64,000 nt of DNA from JABSSA01 sp039984715 (GTDB lineage Bacteria > Pseudomonadota > Alphaproteobacteria > Rhodobacterales > Rhodobacteraceae), in the NCBI GenBank assembly GCA_039984715.1, contig JBDWUA010000018.1, forward strand, positions 166,717 to 230,716. The letters are read 5' to 3'. A model generated the notes under the pieces. That model did no database searches and was not told the origin of the DNA. It saw nothing but the letters and a program-made list of their open reading frames with translations. The translations under genes and the position numbers were made by a program. Below are positions 45,150-55,200 of this stretch, in pieces (the first letter of the stretch is position 1; each line of letters starts with the position of its first letter).

Positions 45150-46118
45150 ATGCGTCTTGCTCTGATCCTGCCCCTCCTTGCCGTGCCGGCCTTTGCCGAT
45201 GTGAACCGCACGCTGGAACACCACATCCTGCCCGGCCACATTACATTGGGCGCCGCCACGGCTGAGTTGGCATCAATTGCCAAAGCGGATTGCACCCCGG
45301 ATGCAGTACGCCCCGCGTTTCATACCGCTTATGATGCATGGATTGGCCTCAGCCACATCCATTTCGGCCCTCTTGAGGATCAAGCGTTGACGTTGGCCAT
45401 GTCCTTTTGGCCCGATCCAAAGGACCGCACCGGCAAAGCCTTGACCCGCCTAACAGCAATAGCCGACCCAATCGTTGATCAAATGGACGCGTTCAATGAT
45501 GTGTCCGCCGCCGCGCAAGGGTTCACGGCCCTTGAACGATTGCTGTACGACGCACAACCTGATGCGGATTATGCCTGCCGGTTGACTCAAGCCATCGCAA
45601 TTGGTCTTGCCAGCAAGTCGAAAACAATCGTGGATGATTGGCCTGCATTTGCGGATCTGATGCGAACGGCGGGCGAGGAAGGCAACACCCGGTTTCAAAG
45701 CGATATCGAAGCGCAACGGGTGCTATATACTTCTCTGTCCACCGGATTGAAGTTCCTACACGATCAACGGCTGGGCCGCCCCTTGGGTACCTTTGACCGC
45801 CCTCGTCCGCGCCGGGCCGAAGCCCGCCGATCCGTCCGATCGTTGCGCCATATTCAACTGTCCTTGGCCGCGCTCGAAGACCTTGCCACAACGATGACCG
45901 ATATCGACCTGACAAAGACACGCGCCGCGTTTGCAGATGCACGCAAGCGCGCAAAGGCTCTTGATGATCCGGCGCTGCAAGGGGTCGCTGATCCGGCACA
46001 ACGCTTCCGGGTCGAAGTGCTGCAGCAAACCGTCCGCGCGATCCAAATCGCCGTGATAGAAGAAATCGGCAACCCCTTGGGCATCACTGGCGGCTTTAAC
46101 GCCCTTGATGGCGATTGA
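45150..46118 (+). CDS. Second imelysin-family periplasmic protein
   Basis: The 322-residue protein has a signal peptide (MRLALILPLLAVPAFA) and an imelysin-like helical body, with AAQGFTALERLLYD where the first imelysin has its G-x-H-x2-E motif; here histidine is replaced (G-F-T-A-L-E), so the metal-type site is altered. It is shorter than imelysin 1 (419 residues). The ATG follows the DUF1111 stop by one base and the gene ends overlapping DUF1513 by one base. Confidence 0.82.
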   Translation: MRLALILPLLAVPAFADVNRTLEHHILPGHITLGAATAELASIAKADCTPDAVRPAFHTAYDAWIGLSHIHFGPLEDQALTLAMSFWPDPKDRTGKALTRLTAIADPIVDQMDAFNDVSAAAQGFTALERLLYDAQPDADYACRLTQAIAIGLASKSKTIVDDWPAFADLMRTAGEEGNTRFQSDIEAQRVLYTSLSTGLKFLHDQRLGRPLGTFDRPRPRRAEARRSVRSLRHIQLSLAALEDLATTMTDIDLTKTRAAFADARKRAKALDDPALQGVADPAQRFRVEVLQQTVRAIQIAVIEEIGNPLGITGGFNALDGD

Positions 46119-47191
46119 TGCCGTCGCGTCGTTCCTTTTTGGCGGGGCTTACCTCAGCCTCTTTGACACCCACGTTAAGCTGGGCGGATGTGGGAAACCC
46201 TATCGCGCTCAGCGCTGCTTTGCGACCGGATGGGCAGCATGTTCTTGTCGGGTTGACGGCGCAGGGCGACATCACATTCCAAATCCCTCTACCTGCACGC
46301 GGCCACGCCGCTGCCGCGCATCCACATGTGACCGAAGCCGTCGCCATCGCCCGTCGCCCCGGATCATTCGCCAAGGTGATCGATTGCGCCCAAGGGGACG
46401 TCATACAGACGCTTCATGCCCCAACTGGGCGTCATTTTTACGGCCATGGTGCATTTTCTGCGGATGGTACTCTGCTATTTACACCTGAAAACGACATGGC
46501 CACGGGTCAGGGTGTGATCGGCATTTGGGATCGAAGCGTGGGTTATAGGCGGTTGGATGAATTCATGTCCGGTGGCATCGGTCCACATGAAATCCTGCGA
46601 CTGCCAAATGGCTCCTTTGCCGTTGCCAATGGTGGCATTCGAACGCATCCATCCACGGGTCGGGACAAGCTGAACCTCGACACGATGCGTTCCAACCTCG
46701 CCGTCTTTGACGCGAATGGCACAATGATCGATATGGCCGAAGTGCCGAGTGCGACGCATCAGAACTCCCTCCGGCATATATCGGCCGCAACTGACGGAAC
46801 GCTTGTCTGCGGTTTTCAGTGGCAAGGCGATCCCTTCGACGCACCACCTCTTGTGGCGTTCTACTCCGGGAATGGCACGTTGCGACCGGCGCAAATGAAC
46901 GAAAACGACTTGCGACAGCTTGATGGGTATATCGGGAGCGTCAGTGCCTATGGCACCCATTTCGCGGCCTCTTCGCCGCGTGGTGGGAAAACGCTGACGT
47001 TTGATCAAGCAGGTGAACAAACGAATGTGCTAAAGGTCACGGATGTATGCGGACTATGCGCGACTGCGTCAAAGACATGTCTGATGACCGACGGGTTAGG
47101 CCATGTCCATTCTCTGTCAGGGACCGGTCTAACGCGATTGGCAAATCACAACCTTGCCTTTGACAACCACCTTGTTGGGTTGCCCAGCTGA
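46118..47191 (+). CDS. DUF1513 family exported beta-propeller-like protein
   Basis: The 357-residue protein begins with a twin-arginine signal (SRRSFLAG) and carries repeated short beta-strand units (YGHGAFSADGTLLFTPEN, GIGPHEILRLPNGSFAVANG, FDNHLVG) typical of DUF1513. Tat export suggests it folds, perhaps with a cofactor, before secretion. It ends a DUF1111-imelysin-DUF1513 trio that recurs in iron-regulated loci. Function is unknown. Confidence 0.82.
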   Translation: MPSRRSFLAGLTSASLTPTLSWADVGNPIALSAALRPDGQHVLVGLTAQGDITFQIPLPARGHAAAAHPHVTEAVAIARRPGSFAKVIDCAQGDVIQTLHAPTGRHFYGHGAFSADGTLLFTPENDMATGQGVIGIWDRSVGYRRLDEFMSGGIGPHEILRLPNGSFAVANGGIRTHPSTGRDKLNLDTMRSNLAVFDANGTMIDMAEVPSATHQNSLRHISAATDGTLVCGFQWQGDPFDAPPLVAFYSGNGTLRPAQMNENDLRQLDGYIGSVSAYGTHFAASSPRGGKTLTFDQAGEQTNVLKVTDVCGLCATASKTCLMTDGLGHVHSLSGTGLTRLANHNLAFDNHLVGLPS

Positions 47192-47226
47192 ACGGGCGAA
47201 AAACAACGACGCTTAACGACCCGTTA

Positions 47227-47694
47227 TCACAGCCACCACTTTTCGTCCCACTTGCGCCGCAGCCATCCGCCGACGGAAAAATGGTCGCGATGGATCAGTA
47301 AAATCAGCACGATGAACGCACACATGACGGCCGCGCTGACCGAAACGTTGCGATTGATCGGGAACCCACGTTCACTGATTGCGAACGGGTCAATGTAACG
47401 GTCCCATTGACGAGACACTGTAAAAGCGTGGGTCATGGCCATGGCACCATAGGTGAAGGGCCGGAAAATTCCGATCAACGCAAGAAACAGCACGACGATC
47501 TGCGCAGCCCCGATCAGTTGCACAGTGATCGCATCCATTTCGATTTTATCAAAGTTACGCGCAAGCGATTGATACTGACTGGTCGATAAAATTTTATGGA
47601 CAGCCCACAGGAACAGAAACCAGATCAATCCCACTCGCAATATCAAAACTGCAAGTGCGTCCCGGGTGTCTGCAGACGTCAATTTATCATTCAT
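47227..47694 (-). CDS. Small integral membrane protein, DoxX-like
   Basis: The 155-residue protein has four hydrophobic segments (about 15-35, 58-80, 82-95, 115-135) with a basic, tryptophan-rich C-terminus (WLRRKWDEKWW). The layout resembles DoxX/DUF417-type proteins, but I cannot name a family firmly. It converges with the DUF1513 gene 35 bp away. No functional clue beyond membrane location. Confidence 0.6.
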   Translation of the reverse strand: MNDKLTSADTRDALAVLILRVGLIWFLFLWAVHKILSTSQYQSLARNFDKIEMDAITVQLIGAAQIVVLFLALIGIFRPFTYGAMAMTHAFTVSRQWDRYIDPFAISERGFPINRNVSVSAAVMCAFIVLILLIHRDHFSVGGWLRRKWDEKWWL

Positions 47695-47894
47695 TGCAAC
47701 AAGTTACCCCAGAACGTTTTGATTTTGGTGAACCGATCTTCGTGTTCACGATTGGTGAAAGTCAATTGCATCTTTTACGAAACCCTCAAGCGCGCTGAAC
47801 CCCATCCCCAACGCAAACCTATAGAACTATATGCCGTATGCCATTGTAAGTCGAACTGGACCTGTCACGTTTTAGTGCGGCCCCAAATGCTCGT

Positions 47895-48027
47895 TTAGAT
47901 CAGTTTCCGTTCGAAACCGACCGGGCTTTTCCAGCCCAGCGCCAAATGGCGTCCATTACCGAGCAGGAGATTGCAATGCAATCTGCCGAGAGGAGCGTGG
48001 ATCATAGATCCCGTTGAAGTATTCCGC
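47895..48027 (-). pseudogene. Decayed 3' end of an IS3-type transposase gene
   Basis: One frame reads AEYFNGIYDPR, then a second frame reads GRHLALGWKSPVGFERK before a stop. Together these match the usual end of IS3-family OrfB (EY-x-NPRRRH-ALG-KSP-FE), broken by about 40 extra bases and a frameshift. The rest of the element and its ends are not seen in the 478-bp gap 47695-48172. Confidence 0.6.
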
Positions 48028-48172
48028 AGCACGACATGAAAGTTGTATGTAATACCTGCCCATGCGACGCGCCTCACATTAGATAACGCATTGTTTTCTA
48101 ATGGGAACCGTACTTCAATGTAACGTAGGTCGGTTTGATTTTCTGATCAAAGCCTTGCGCCAATGGCCTTGC

Positions 48173-49027
48173 TCAATCCGCGAGGGACATAAGGGCATAG
48201 GTGATTTGTGCGGTCGTAAAGTCAGAGACAGTGCTGTTTCCGCTCGGTGCGAGTTCGACGACATCGCACCCAACAAGCCTGCGGCCAATCAGGGCGTGGC
48301 GCACCAGATTTAATGCCTGATAATACGCCAAGCCACCCGGCACCGGGGTGCCCGTTGCAGGCAGGATCGACGGATCAAGCCCATCAACGTCAAAGCTAAC
48401 ATAGATATCTTCGGGAAAGTCACTTGGCAGATCGACGGTTTGGATACCCTCGGTCACAAGCTGTTCTGCATCACAGTAAAAGACGGAACAATCGGCCCTG
48501 CGTTGAACCTCTTCTGCACAAAGGGCGCGAACGCCAAATTGCGCAATCGCAACCCCTTCTTCCTCGGCCAGCAATTGCATGACCGACGCGTGGGAATGTC
48601 GTTCCCCTTGATAGGCGCGGCGTAAATCTGCGTGAGCGTCGATTTGCACAATCCCGATAGGACGTCCCAAGGCACGTGCAACACCCATGACTGCGCCATA
48701 GCTTAACGCATGTTCGCCGCCCAAAGTGACCGGGATTGCGCCAGATGCGACAGCAGCCTGAGTGCGCGTGGCAATGGCCTGCATCGCGTCGGGCAAAGGT
48801 CCGGAGCAGTCAATCGCGTCCTCGGTGACGATCCCCTTGGCACAAGGTTCTTCGCTGCGAAACAGACGCTCCAATTCAACGCTGGCCTCTAATATTGCAG
48901 CAGGCCCGCCAGCCGTTCCGGCGCCATAAGACACCGTACGTTCTAGCGGCACCGGGATGACGCGGAATTTCGCAGTTTTGGGATCGCGCTCGGATACGCT
49001 CAATTCGCCTTCAAGAAAATACGTCAT
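48173..49027 (-). CDS. speB: Agmatinase
   Basis: The 284-residue ureohydrolase has the manganese-site motifs GGEHALSYG, QIDAHADLRRAY and SFDVDGLDPS. It hydrolyses agmatine to putrescine and urea. It is the last gene of the polyamine operon and its start overlaps nspC as ATGA. Related arginase or guanidinobutyrase activities are possible, but with speA upstream agmatinase is the natural reading. Confidence 0.88.
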   Translation of the reverse strand: MTYFLEGELSVSERDPKTAKFRVIPVPLERTVSYGAGTAGGPAAILEASVELERLFRSEEPCAKGIVTEDAIDCSGPLPDAMQAIATRTQAAVASGAIPVTLGGEHALSYGAVMGVARALGRPIGIVQIDAHADLRRAYQGERHSHASVMQLLAEEEGVAIAQFGVRALCAEEVQRRADCSVFYCDAEQLVTEGIQTVDLPSDFPEDIYVSFDVDGLDPSILPATGTPVPGGLAYYQALNLVRHALIGRRLVGCDVVELAPSGNSTVSDFTTAQITYALMSLAD

Positions 49028-50199
49028 GACAGCCGGTCCAGAAAATCATCATAGGTGAATTCCCGGATCATACGCAGGTCATCCGTATCAGAATTCCACA
49101 GCGCAATCGACGGCAGCGGCACGCCGTTGAACGTGTTTGTTTTCACCATCGAATAATGGGCCTGATCAAGGAAGGCGATGCGTTGACCCACCTGAAGCGG
49201 CGCATCAGTGGTATAGTCGCCAACCACGTCACCCGCCAAACAAGACGGGCCGCCGATGCGGGTGGTGACACCGCTGTCTACCTCGTCCAAAAGATCGGGG
49301 CGATAGGGCGCTTCAAGCACGTCGGGCATGTGACACGTCGCAGAGATATCCGTGATGGCAAGCGGCATATCGTTGTGGGTGACATCCAGCACCTCGCCGA
49401 CCAAAATGCCCGCATACAATGCGCAAGCCTCGCCCGGTTCCAGATACACGTCGATATCATATCGATCCTTGATTTGGCGGATCAGCGTAATCAACCCGGC
49501 GCGATCATAATCCGCTTTGGTGATGTGATGACCGCCCCCAAGGTTCAGCCATTTCATCTTGGGCAACCACATGGCCATACGGTCCTCGATGGCTTCCCAA
49601 GTACGCAGCAGGGGCGCAAACCCTTGTTCACACAAGGTGTGCATATGCAAGCCATCGATGCCATCTAGATCGGCGTCCTTCAGACGGCTGATCGGCGTGC
49701 CCAAACGGGAACACGGGGCGGCTGGATCGTATTTCGGGGTCCACCCTTCGGAATGTTCTGGATTGATCCGCAGACCAATACTCACCTGCGCGCCGCGGTT
49801 TCGTGCTTGTTGCACGTTGCCCGCAAACCGAACGGCTTGCGATGGCGTGTTAAAGATAAGGTGATCGGAAAGGTCGATAATCTCGTCCAATTCCTCCGCC
49901 TTGAACCCGGCGCAAAAAGTGCTGACTTCACCCGTAAATTTCTCACGGCCCAGCTTGGCCTCGTACAAGCCCGAGGCACAGGTGCCGGATATGTATTTGT
50001 CGACCAAGGGCGCCAACGCAAACATCGAGAACGCCTTGAGCGCCAACAAGACCCGCGCACCGGATTGATCGGCAACATCGCTTAGGATCTGTAAGTTGCG
50101 CTCTATCGCCACCTCATCCACGACAAAGCAAGGCGACGGAACCCGTGTCAGGTCAAAGCGCGCAAAGCTGTCGCGGGAAAGGCGATCGATATCGGTCAT
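49024..50199 (-). CDS. nspC: Carboxynorspermidine/carboxyspermidine decarboxylase
   Basis: This 391-residue fold-III PLP enzyme has the PLP lysine in LLALKAFSMF (K55), the LNLGGGHHIT phosphate-binding loop, and GGPSCLAGDVVGDY with the catalytic cysteine, all typical of NspC. It decarboxylates carboxyspermidine to spermidine. It overlaps both neighbours (speB by ATGA, carboxyspermidine dehydrogenase at base 50199). Confidence 0.92.
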   Translation of the reverse strand: MTDIDRLSRDSFARFDLTRVPSPCFVVDEVAIERNLQILSDVADQSGARVLLALKAFSMFALAPLVDKYISGTCASGLYEAKLGREKFTGEVSTFCAGFKAEELDEIIDLSDHLIFNTPSQAVRFAGNVQQARNRGAQVSIGLRINPEHSEGWTPKYDPAAPCSRLGTPISRLKDADLDGIDGLHMHTLCEQGFAPLLRTWEAIEDRMAMWLPKMKWLNLGGGHHITKADYDRAGLITLIRQIKDRYDIDVYLEPGEACALYAGILVGEVLDVTHNDMPLAITDISATCHMPDVLEAPYRPDLLDEVDSGVTTRIGGPSCLAGDVVGDYTTDAPLQVGQRIAFLDQAHYSMVKTNTFNGVPLPSIALWNSDTDDLRMIREFTYDDFLDRLS

Positions 50200-51404
50200 T
50201 AGAATTCAGGATGTCCATCAAGTTCGACAACCTGCCAAGGCAAACCGTCTGTGTTGAGCATGTCCATAAACGCATCGGGGTTCAGCTGTTCGGTGTTCCA
50301 CACGCCGGGGTCCAACCATTCGCCCTTCATCATCATTGCCGCCCCGATCATCGCAGGCACACCTGTGGTATACGCCACCGCTTGGCTGCCGACTTCGGCA
50401 AAGCATTCCTCATGATCGCAGATGTTATAGATGTAATAGGTCTTTTCACCGTCATCCGTCGGGCCCGTAATGATGTCGCCGATACAAGTCTTGCCCTTGG
50501 TCAACGCACCCAATTCGCTTGGGTCCGGCAAAACTGCTTTTAAGAACTGCAGCGGAATGATTTCCTGCCCTTCATAAGTCACAGGATCAATGCGGGTCAT
50601 GCCGATATTCTGCAACACCGTGACGTGGTTGATATAGGCATCGCCAAAGGTCATCCAGAACCGTGCCCGCTCAATCTCGGTGAAGTGGGTTTTGAGGCTT
50701 TCCAGCTCTTCGTGGTACATCAGGTACATGTTCTTTTCGCCAACGGCTGGAAAATCGAACGCGACCTTATGGGTCATCGCAGGCGTTTCAACCCATGCCC
50801 CTTGTTCCCAATGGCGTGCCACTGCGGTGACTTCGCGAATGTTAATCTCGGGGTTGAAATTCGTCGCAAACGGCTTGCCGTTGTCGCCGCCATTGCAATC
50901 CAACACATCGATCAAGCGAATGCCGTTCAGTTTGTGTTTACGCACCCACGTCGCAAAGATCGATGTCACGCCCGGATCAAAGCCCGACCCCAAAACAGCC
51001 GTTAGGCCCGCTTTTTTAAACCGCTCTTGATAGGCCCATTGCCAGTGATATTCGAACTTGGCCGTGTCTTCCGGTTCATAATTGGCAGTATCCAGATAAT
51101 GCACACCCGCCTCAAGGCAGGCATCCATCAAAGCCAAATCCTGATAGGGCAGCGCCAGGTTCACGACCAATTCCGCGCCGGTCTCTTTGATAAGGGCAGC
51201 CGTGGCCGCCACATCCATCGCATCGATCTGACGGGTTGCGATCTCAACACCAGTGCGGGTTTTGACGTTGGCTGCGATCTCATCACATTTGGACAATGTG
51301 CGGCTGGCAAGCGTGATGTGTTTGAAAATCTCAGGGTGCATTGCCATTTTGACAACTGCGACAGCGCCGACGCCGCCTGCGCCCACAACCAAAACATTAT
51401 CCAT
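50199..51404 (-). CDS. Carboxyspermidine dehydrogenase (saccharopine dehydrogenase family)
   Basis: The 401-residue protein has an N-terminal Rossmann motif VVGAGGVGAV (5-14) and saccharopine-dehydrogenase segments (YLDTANYEPED, LGSGFDPGVTSIFA). The family member paired with nspC condenses putrescine and aspartate semialdehyde reductively to carboxyspermidine. The ATG at 51404 overlaps the end of speA by 8 nt and has GGAAGG upstream, so the longer ORF to 51482 is rejected. Confidence 0.9.
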   Translation of the reverse strand: MDNVLVVGAGGVGAVAVVKMAMHPEIFKHITLASRTLSKCDEIAANVKTRTGVEIATRQIDAMDVAATAALIKETGAELVVNLALPYQDLALMDACLEAGVHYLDTANYEPEDTAKFEYHWQWAYQERFKKAGLTAVLGSGFDPGVTSIFATWVRKHKLNGIRLIDVLDCNGGDNGKPFATNFNPEINIREVTAVARHWEQGAWVETPAMTHKVAFDFPAVGEKNMYLMYHEELESLKTHFTEIERARFWMTFGDAYINHVTVLQNIGMTRIDPVTYEGQEIIPLQFLKAVLPDPSELGALTKGKTCIGDIITGPTDDGEKTYYIYNICDHEECFAEVGSQAVAYTTGVPAMIGAAMMMKGEWLDPGVWNTEQLNPDAFMDMLNTDGLPWQVVELDGHPEF

Positions 51405-53385
51405 TGCGTGATCCTTCCGAAATGCTTGATGGCCCTGTGTCAAAATAAGTCGATCCGGCCAAGCTGTTTTTGTATGCGGCAATCATTGAACGTCGCTCGT
51501 TCGCATTCACTCGCCCTGCCTTCACAGCGCGTTCTACCGTTTTACGGAATGTGCTGAGGCAATCATTGGGGTCATATTCAACATAGGACAACACTTGCGC
51601 AATTGTATCGCCCTCGGTTTCATTTTCGATGTCAAACCCACCCGCATCATCCAGCGATATGGTCACCACATTCGGGTCGCCAAACAGGTTGTGCAAATCG
51701 CCCAGTGTTTCCTGATAGGCCCCAACGAAAAAGACACCGATAAAGTAATCTTCGCCCTCACGCAGGGAATGAACAGGCAACGCACCTGCCACGCCATCAG
51801 ACACAACAAACTGATCGATCTTACCATCGCTGTCGCAGGTAATATCCGACAACACCGCCTGCCGCGTCGGTCGTTCATTGAGACGTTGCAAGGGCATGAT
51901 CGGGTGTAATTGATCAATCGCCCAGACATCTGGCAACGACTGAAACAACGAGAAATTCCCATGATAGTAATCAACGAACCCGGCCAATTGTTCGTCAATT
52001 TGGCCCGCATGCTCGGGTTTTCGCGCCTCAGTTTTCAAGCGTGATAGAAGGTACAAAAATCCCTGTTCGGCACGCGCCATCAGGAGCAGGTCAATCTGGC
52101 CACGCCGAAACAAAGCGCGGATTTCATCACGGTAATAAATCGCGTCGTTGAACGCCTCTTGTAGGCGATTGCCAACGATATAGCTTTCTACTGCCAAAAG
52201 GTCCGTCAACAGATGATGATCATCCGGATCGACCTGCGGTTTTTCGGATTTGTCGTACAGCGTCGCATCCAGAATATTGAACACAAAGATCGCGGATTGC
52301 GCGACGATAAAGCGACCACTTTCCGTCACAATGGTCGGATGTTCGATCCCCGCGTCATCCATTGCATAACCAACCGTTTCGACCAAATTGGCACAGTATT
52401 CGTTGACCGTGTAATTAACCGAATTGTCGTCCGTGCGCCGTTCGCCCGTGTAATCCACACCCAGACCGCCCCCCAGATCGAGATATCGCAAGGGCGCCCC
52501 AAGACGCCGCAGCTCGGTATAGAACCGGCACGCTTCGGTCGTTGCACGCCGCACGTCCATGATGTTGGGCACCTGCGATCCCAAATGCGTATGCTGCAAC
52601 ACAAGGCAATCCATCAGGCCGGTGTCTCTTAAACGCGATTGCAGATGCACCAGATCAAGCGCACCCAACCCAAACACAGAACGATCCCCCGACGAGGCCT
52701 GCCATTTGCCCGTCACGGTTTCTGTTAATTTGATACGTACACCAAGGCTGGGCCGCACATTCAATTCTTGTGAAATGCGATGGACGATTTCAAATTCGGC
52801 CAAACTTTCCAACACAATGATCGTGTTAAAGCCCAGCTTTTGGGACAGGATCGCAAGATGAACAAAGGCCGCGTCTTTTGCACCGTTGCAGATTAACAAA
52901 GCCTCAGGTGACATCGATTGAGCAAGGGCAATCAAAAGCTCTGGTTTCGATCCGACTTCCAATCCGAAATGATACGCTTTGCCTGCATCAGACAAACGCT
53001 CAATCACTTCTGACTGTTGGTTGACTTTGATTGGAAAAACGCCGCGAAATTCGCCTTTGTAATCTCTGTCTTTGAATGCAGCCGCGAAAGCGTCATGCAA
53101 TCGTGTCAATGAACGGTCTAAGAACGGCTGAACCCGCAGCATAATCGGCGCCGAGATTCCCCGCTGGGTCAAAGCATCCATAATAGACGGCAACGAAACA
53201 GGCGGCGTGTCCCCCGCGGGATTGCACAGCGACAACGCGCCATCGTCTCCGACAGACAAAAGATCATCGCCCCAGCGATCAAGCCCATAGAGATCCGCAA
53301 ACAATTCACTGGAACCACAATCGCTGGCAGGTTTCTCAGTTGTGTTTGAATTTGTCATTTTTGAATTCGGGGAAGGAGTATTCAC
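51397..53385 (-). CDS. speA: Biosynthetic arginine decarboxylase
   Basis: The 662-residue PLP enzyme is SpeA: VFPIKVNQQSEVI holds the PLP lysine, LDLGGGLGVDY binds phosphate, and the C-terminal YHVNFSLFQS-like stretch appears as YYHGNFSLFQSLPD. It makes agmatine from arginine and starts the polyamine operon. I choose the GTG at 53385 because GGAG lies 6 nt upstream; an ATG at 53358 lacks an SD. The start region is low-complexity and not conserved, so this is a judgement. Confidence 0.92.
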   Translation of the reverse strand: MNTPSPNSKMTNSNTTEKPASDCGSSELFADLYGLDRWGDDLLSVGDDGALSLCNPAGDTPPVSLPSIMDALTQRGISAPIMLRVQPFLDRSLTRLHDAFAAAFKDRDYKGEFRGVFPIKVNQQSEVIERLSDAGKAYHFGLEVGSKPELLIALAQSMSPEALLICNGAKDAAFVHLAILSQKLGFNTIIVLESLAEFEIVHRISQELNVRPSLGVRIKLTETVTGKWQASSGDRSVFGLGALDLVHLQSRLRDTGLMDCLVLQHTHLGSQVPNIMDVRRATTEACRFYTELRRLGAPLRYLDLGGGLGVDYTGERRTDDNSVNYTVNEYCANLVETVGYAMDDAGIEHPTIVTESGRFIVAQSAIFVFNILDATLYDKSEKPQVDPDDHHLLTDLLAVESYIVGNRLQEAFNDAIYYRDEIRALFRRGQIDLLLMARAEQGFLYLLSRLKTEARKPEHAGQIDEQLAGFVDYYHGNFSLFQSLPDVWAIDQLHPIMPLQRLNERPTRQAVLSDITCDSDGKIDQFVVSDGVAGALPVHSLREGEDYFIGVFFVGAYQETLGDLHNLFGDPNVVTISLDDAGGFDIENETEGDTIAQVLSYVEYDPNDCLSTFRKTVERAVKAGRVNANERRSMIAAYKNSLAGSTYFDTGPSSISEGSRNG

Positions 53386-53847
53386 GTACCGCTCCAAAAG
53401 TGTTTGCGGCCAGGTTAACTGGTTCAGAGTTAGATTCCAAATCAGCCTACCTTGCGGTTAAGGGCGAACTAATGCGCAACTCTCAGAGACGCAAGACCTG
53501 ATATTGCGTCCTTTTACACTTGGATTGCAACTGGGAGTTTATGACTGTTTAAAACCTGAATAAGCGCGCGTCCGCAAACCTGATGTCAAAACACGGGGCG
53601 CTGCGATCGTTGAATTTGCAATCGCATCAAGCCGCCCTTCTGGTGATCAAACAGCCAACCCATTCCCGCACGACCCGACGGGGCAAGACGAAATTATTCT
53701 AATACGATCAAAGCGAAAGAGCGGCATACAGACCGGAGTCCATCGTGGCGCGGGCATGCCGGAAAATTGTAACAAGAAGCCAACAAGCTTCAGTCGAATT
53801 ATCAACAAAATTCCAGTTCACGTTTGGCGCGAACACCGGAGAACCAC
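53386..53847. other. Divergent intergenic region upstream of speA
   Basis: This 462-bp stretch contains no gene I can support; a minus-strand ORF at 53708-54175 is antisense to the next gene. AATTATTCTAAT at 53692-53703 recalls one half of an ICE box but lacks the other half. Promoters for speA and the next gene presumably lie here. Confidence 0.4.
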
Positions 53848-55167
53848 ATGAATTCGACGACAGACATCGAACCCAGCACAAGCAAATTAAGATACGCCTT
53901 CCATCTCTTGTTGGGCCTGTTGATCTTGCCGTTTTTGGTTTTGCGCCGCCCTCAAATGATACTGGAATTTGGACGATTCTTGCGCGAGTCGTTCGGCCAA
54001 AGCAGGGGTATCCTGCTGTCATCGCCAAGGCATCGCCATCGGATTCAATTCGAAACCATCGACTCTGACCCAAGTCTTGAACAACTGGATGCCGCAAGGA
54101 TGCGCATGGCTGACCTTGCGCAAACGCAGGATTGGATCGCATTGGGTGAGCAGCTGGAAGAATGGGATCGGACACGGGCGGCTTGTGTCGCGAACAAGCG
54201 TTTTATCCATCCCGGATTAGATAGTGCGATTGACGTACTGATCGCCGGTCGTCCCGGCGCGCGTCGGTGTGAACCTTTAGACATCGCGCGCATCCCGGAT
54301 GAACTGATCGACGATGCAATGAAGGATTTCAAACAGGACCCCAACCGGTATGGGCTGGCCGCGCTAATCGTGCGCATGCTCTTCTCGCAATGCTGGGATC
54401 TTCGTGGGCAAATGTGGGCCGACTCTGTTTCTGACGACGCTTGGGATCACATTCTCCAAAAATACAACACTGCCCTGTCAGTGTTGGACCAAGCGAAAAT
54501 CGATACGCGAAAATCCAGCCTGCTGTTCGGCGAACGCCAATCTTTGCTGTATTTCTCGCCAGAAGCGGACCGCCACATAGACAACTGGTTCAAAGCCGCT
54601 GTGAAAGCGGATCCAGGGGACAGCGCGCCCTTGATGGGCATGGGAAATATGATGCTTCCCCGATGGTTCGGTGACTACGACACAATGGAAACCACAGCGC
54701 GTCAGGCGATAGTCTGGACCAATGACGACATGGGCTCTGCTGCCTATGCGATCTTGTATAATGACGCCCTCAGCACAGAGGCGGTGCCGCTCTATTTCCT
54801 CGACATCGAACTTTATACCGAAGCGGTGCATGATCTGGTTAAATACCGTGGGTATTCCCCGGTCTATCTGCCCGAACTCAGCCAATTCTTGGCAAGCCTG
54901 TCCACGCATCCTTATCCACAAGGCATGACAAACCCCGAGGATCAAAAGATCTGGGACGACAATTCCCACGCTGTGAGGTTGCTGTCGCTGAAGATCCTCG
55001 AGGAATATCTGCCTGCCATTCATCCATCAAGCTGGATCAACGGCGAACGTGGAGCGTTGAACATGATTTCACACGCCATGGGCCAAGAATTGGAAGACGG
55101 TCTTTCGTTGAAAGTGGGTCCCCGTGGCATTTCAAGTTACCAGCCAGCAGAGCACGTCCCCGAATAG
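53848..55167 (+). CDS. Membrane-anchored protein of unknown function
   Basis: The 439-residue protein has one hydrophobic segment near its start (LLLGLLILPFLVL, about 20-32) and a large helical, tryptophan-rich body with GDSAPLMGMGNMMLPRWFGDYD around residue 265 and AAYAILYNDALST later. The body resembles TPR- or DUF4034-type helical proteins, but I am not sure. GGAG lies 6 nt before the ATG at 53848. It has no obvious operon partner. Confidence 0.6.
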   Translation: MNSTTDIEPSTSKLRYAFHLLLGLLILPFLVLRRPQMILEFGRFLRESFGQSRGILLSSPRHRHRIQFETIDSDPSLEQLDAARMRMADLAQTQDWIALGEQLEEWDRTRAACVANKRFIHPGLDSAIDVLIAGRPGARRCEPLDIARIPDELIDDAMKDFKQDPNRYGLAALIVRMLFSQCWDLRGQMWADSVSDDAWDHILQKYNTALSVLDQAKIDTRKSSLLFGERQSLLYFSPEADRHIDNWFKAAVKADPGDSAPLMGMGNMMLPRWFGDYDTMETTARQAIVWTNDDMGSAAYAILYNDALSTEAVPLYFLDIELYTEAVHDLVKYRGYSPVYLPELSQFLASLSTHPYPQGMTNPEDQKIWDDNSHAVRLLSLKILEEYLPAIHPSSWINGERGALNMISHAMGQELEDGLSLKVGPRGISSYQPAEHVPE

Positions 55168-55200
55168 AGACCCATTGAAGACCGAATTGAGGTCGTTTGG

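Noticed and set aside
53708..54175. 155-codon minus-strand ORF
   Set aside because: It is antisense to the well-supported gene at 53848-55167.
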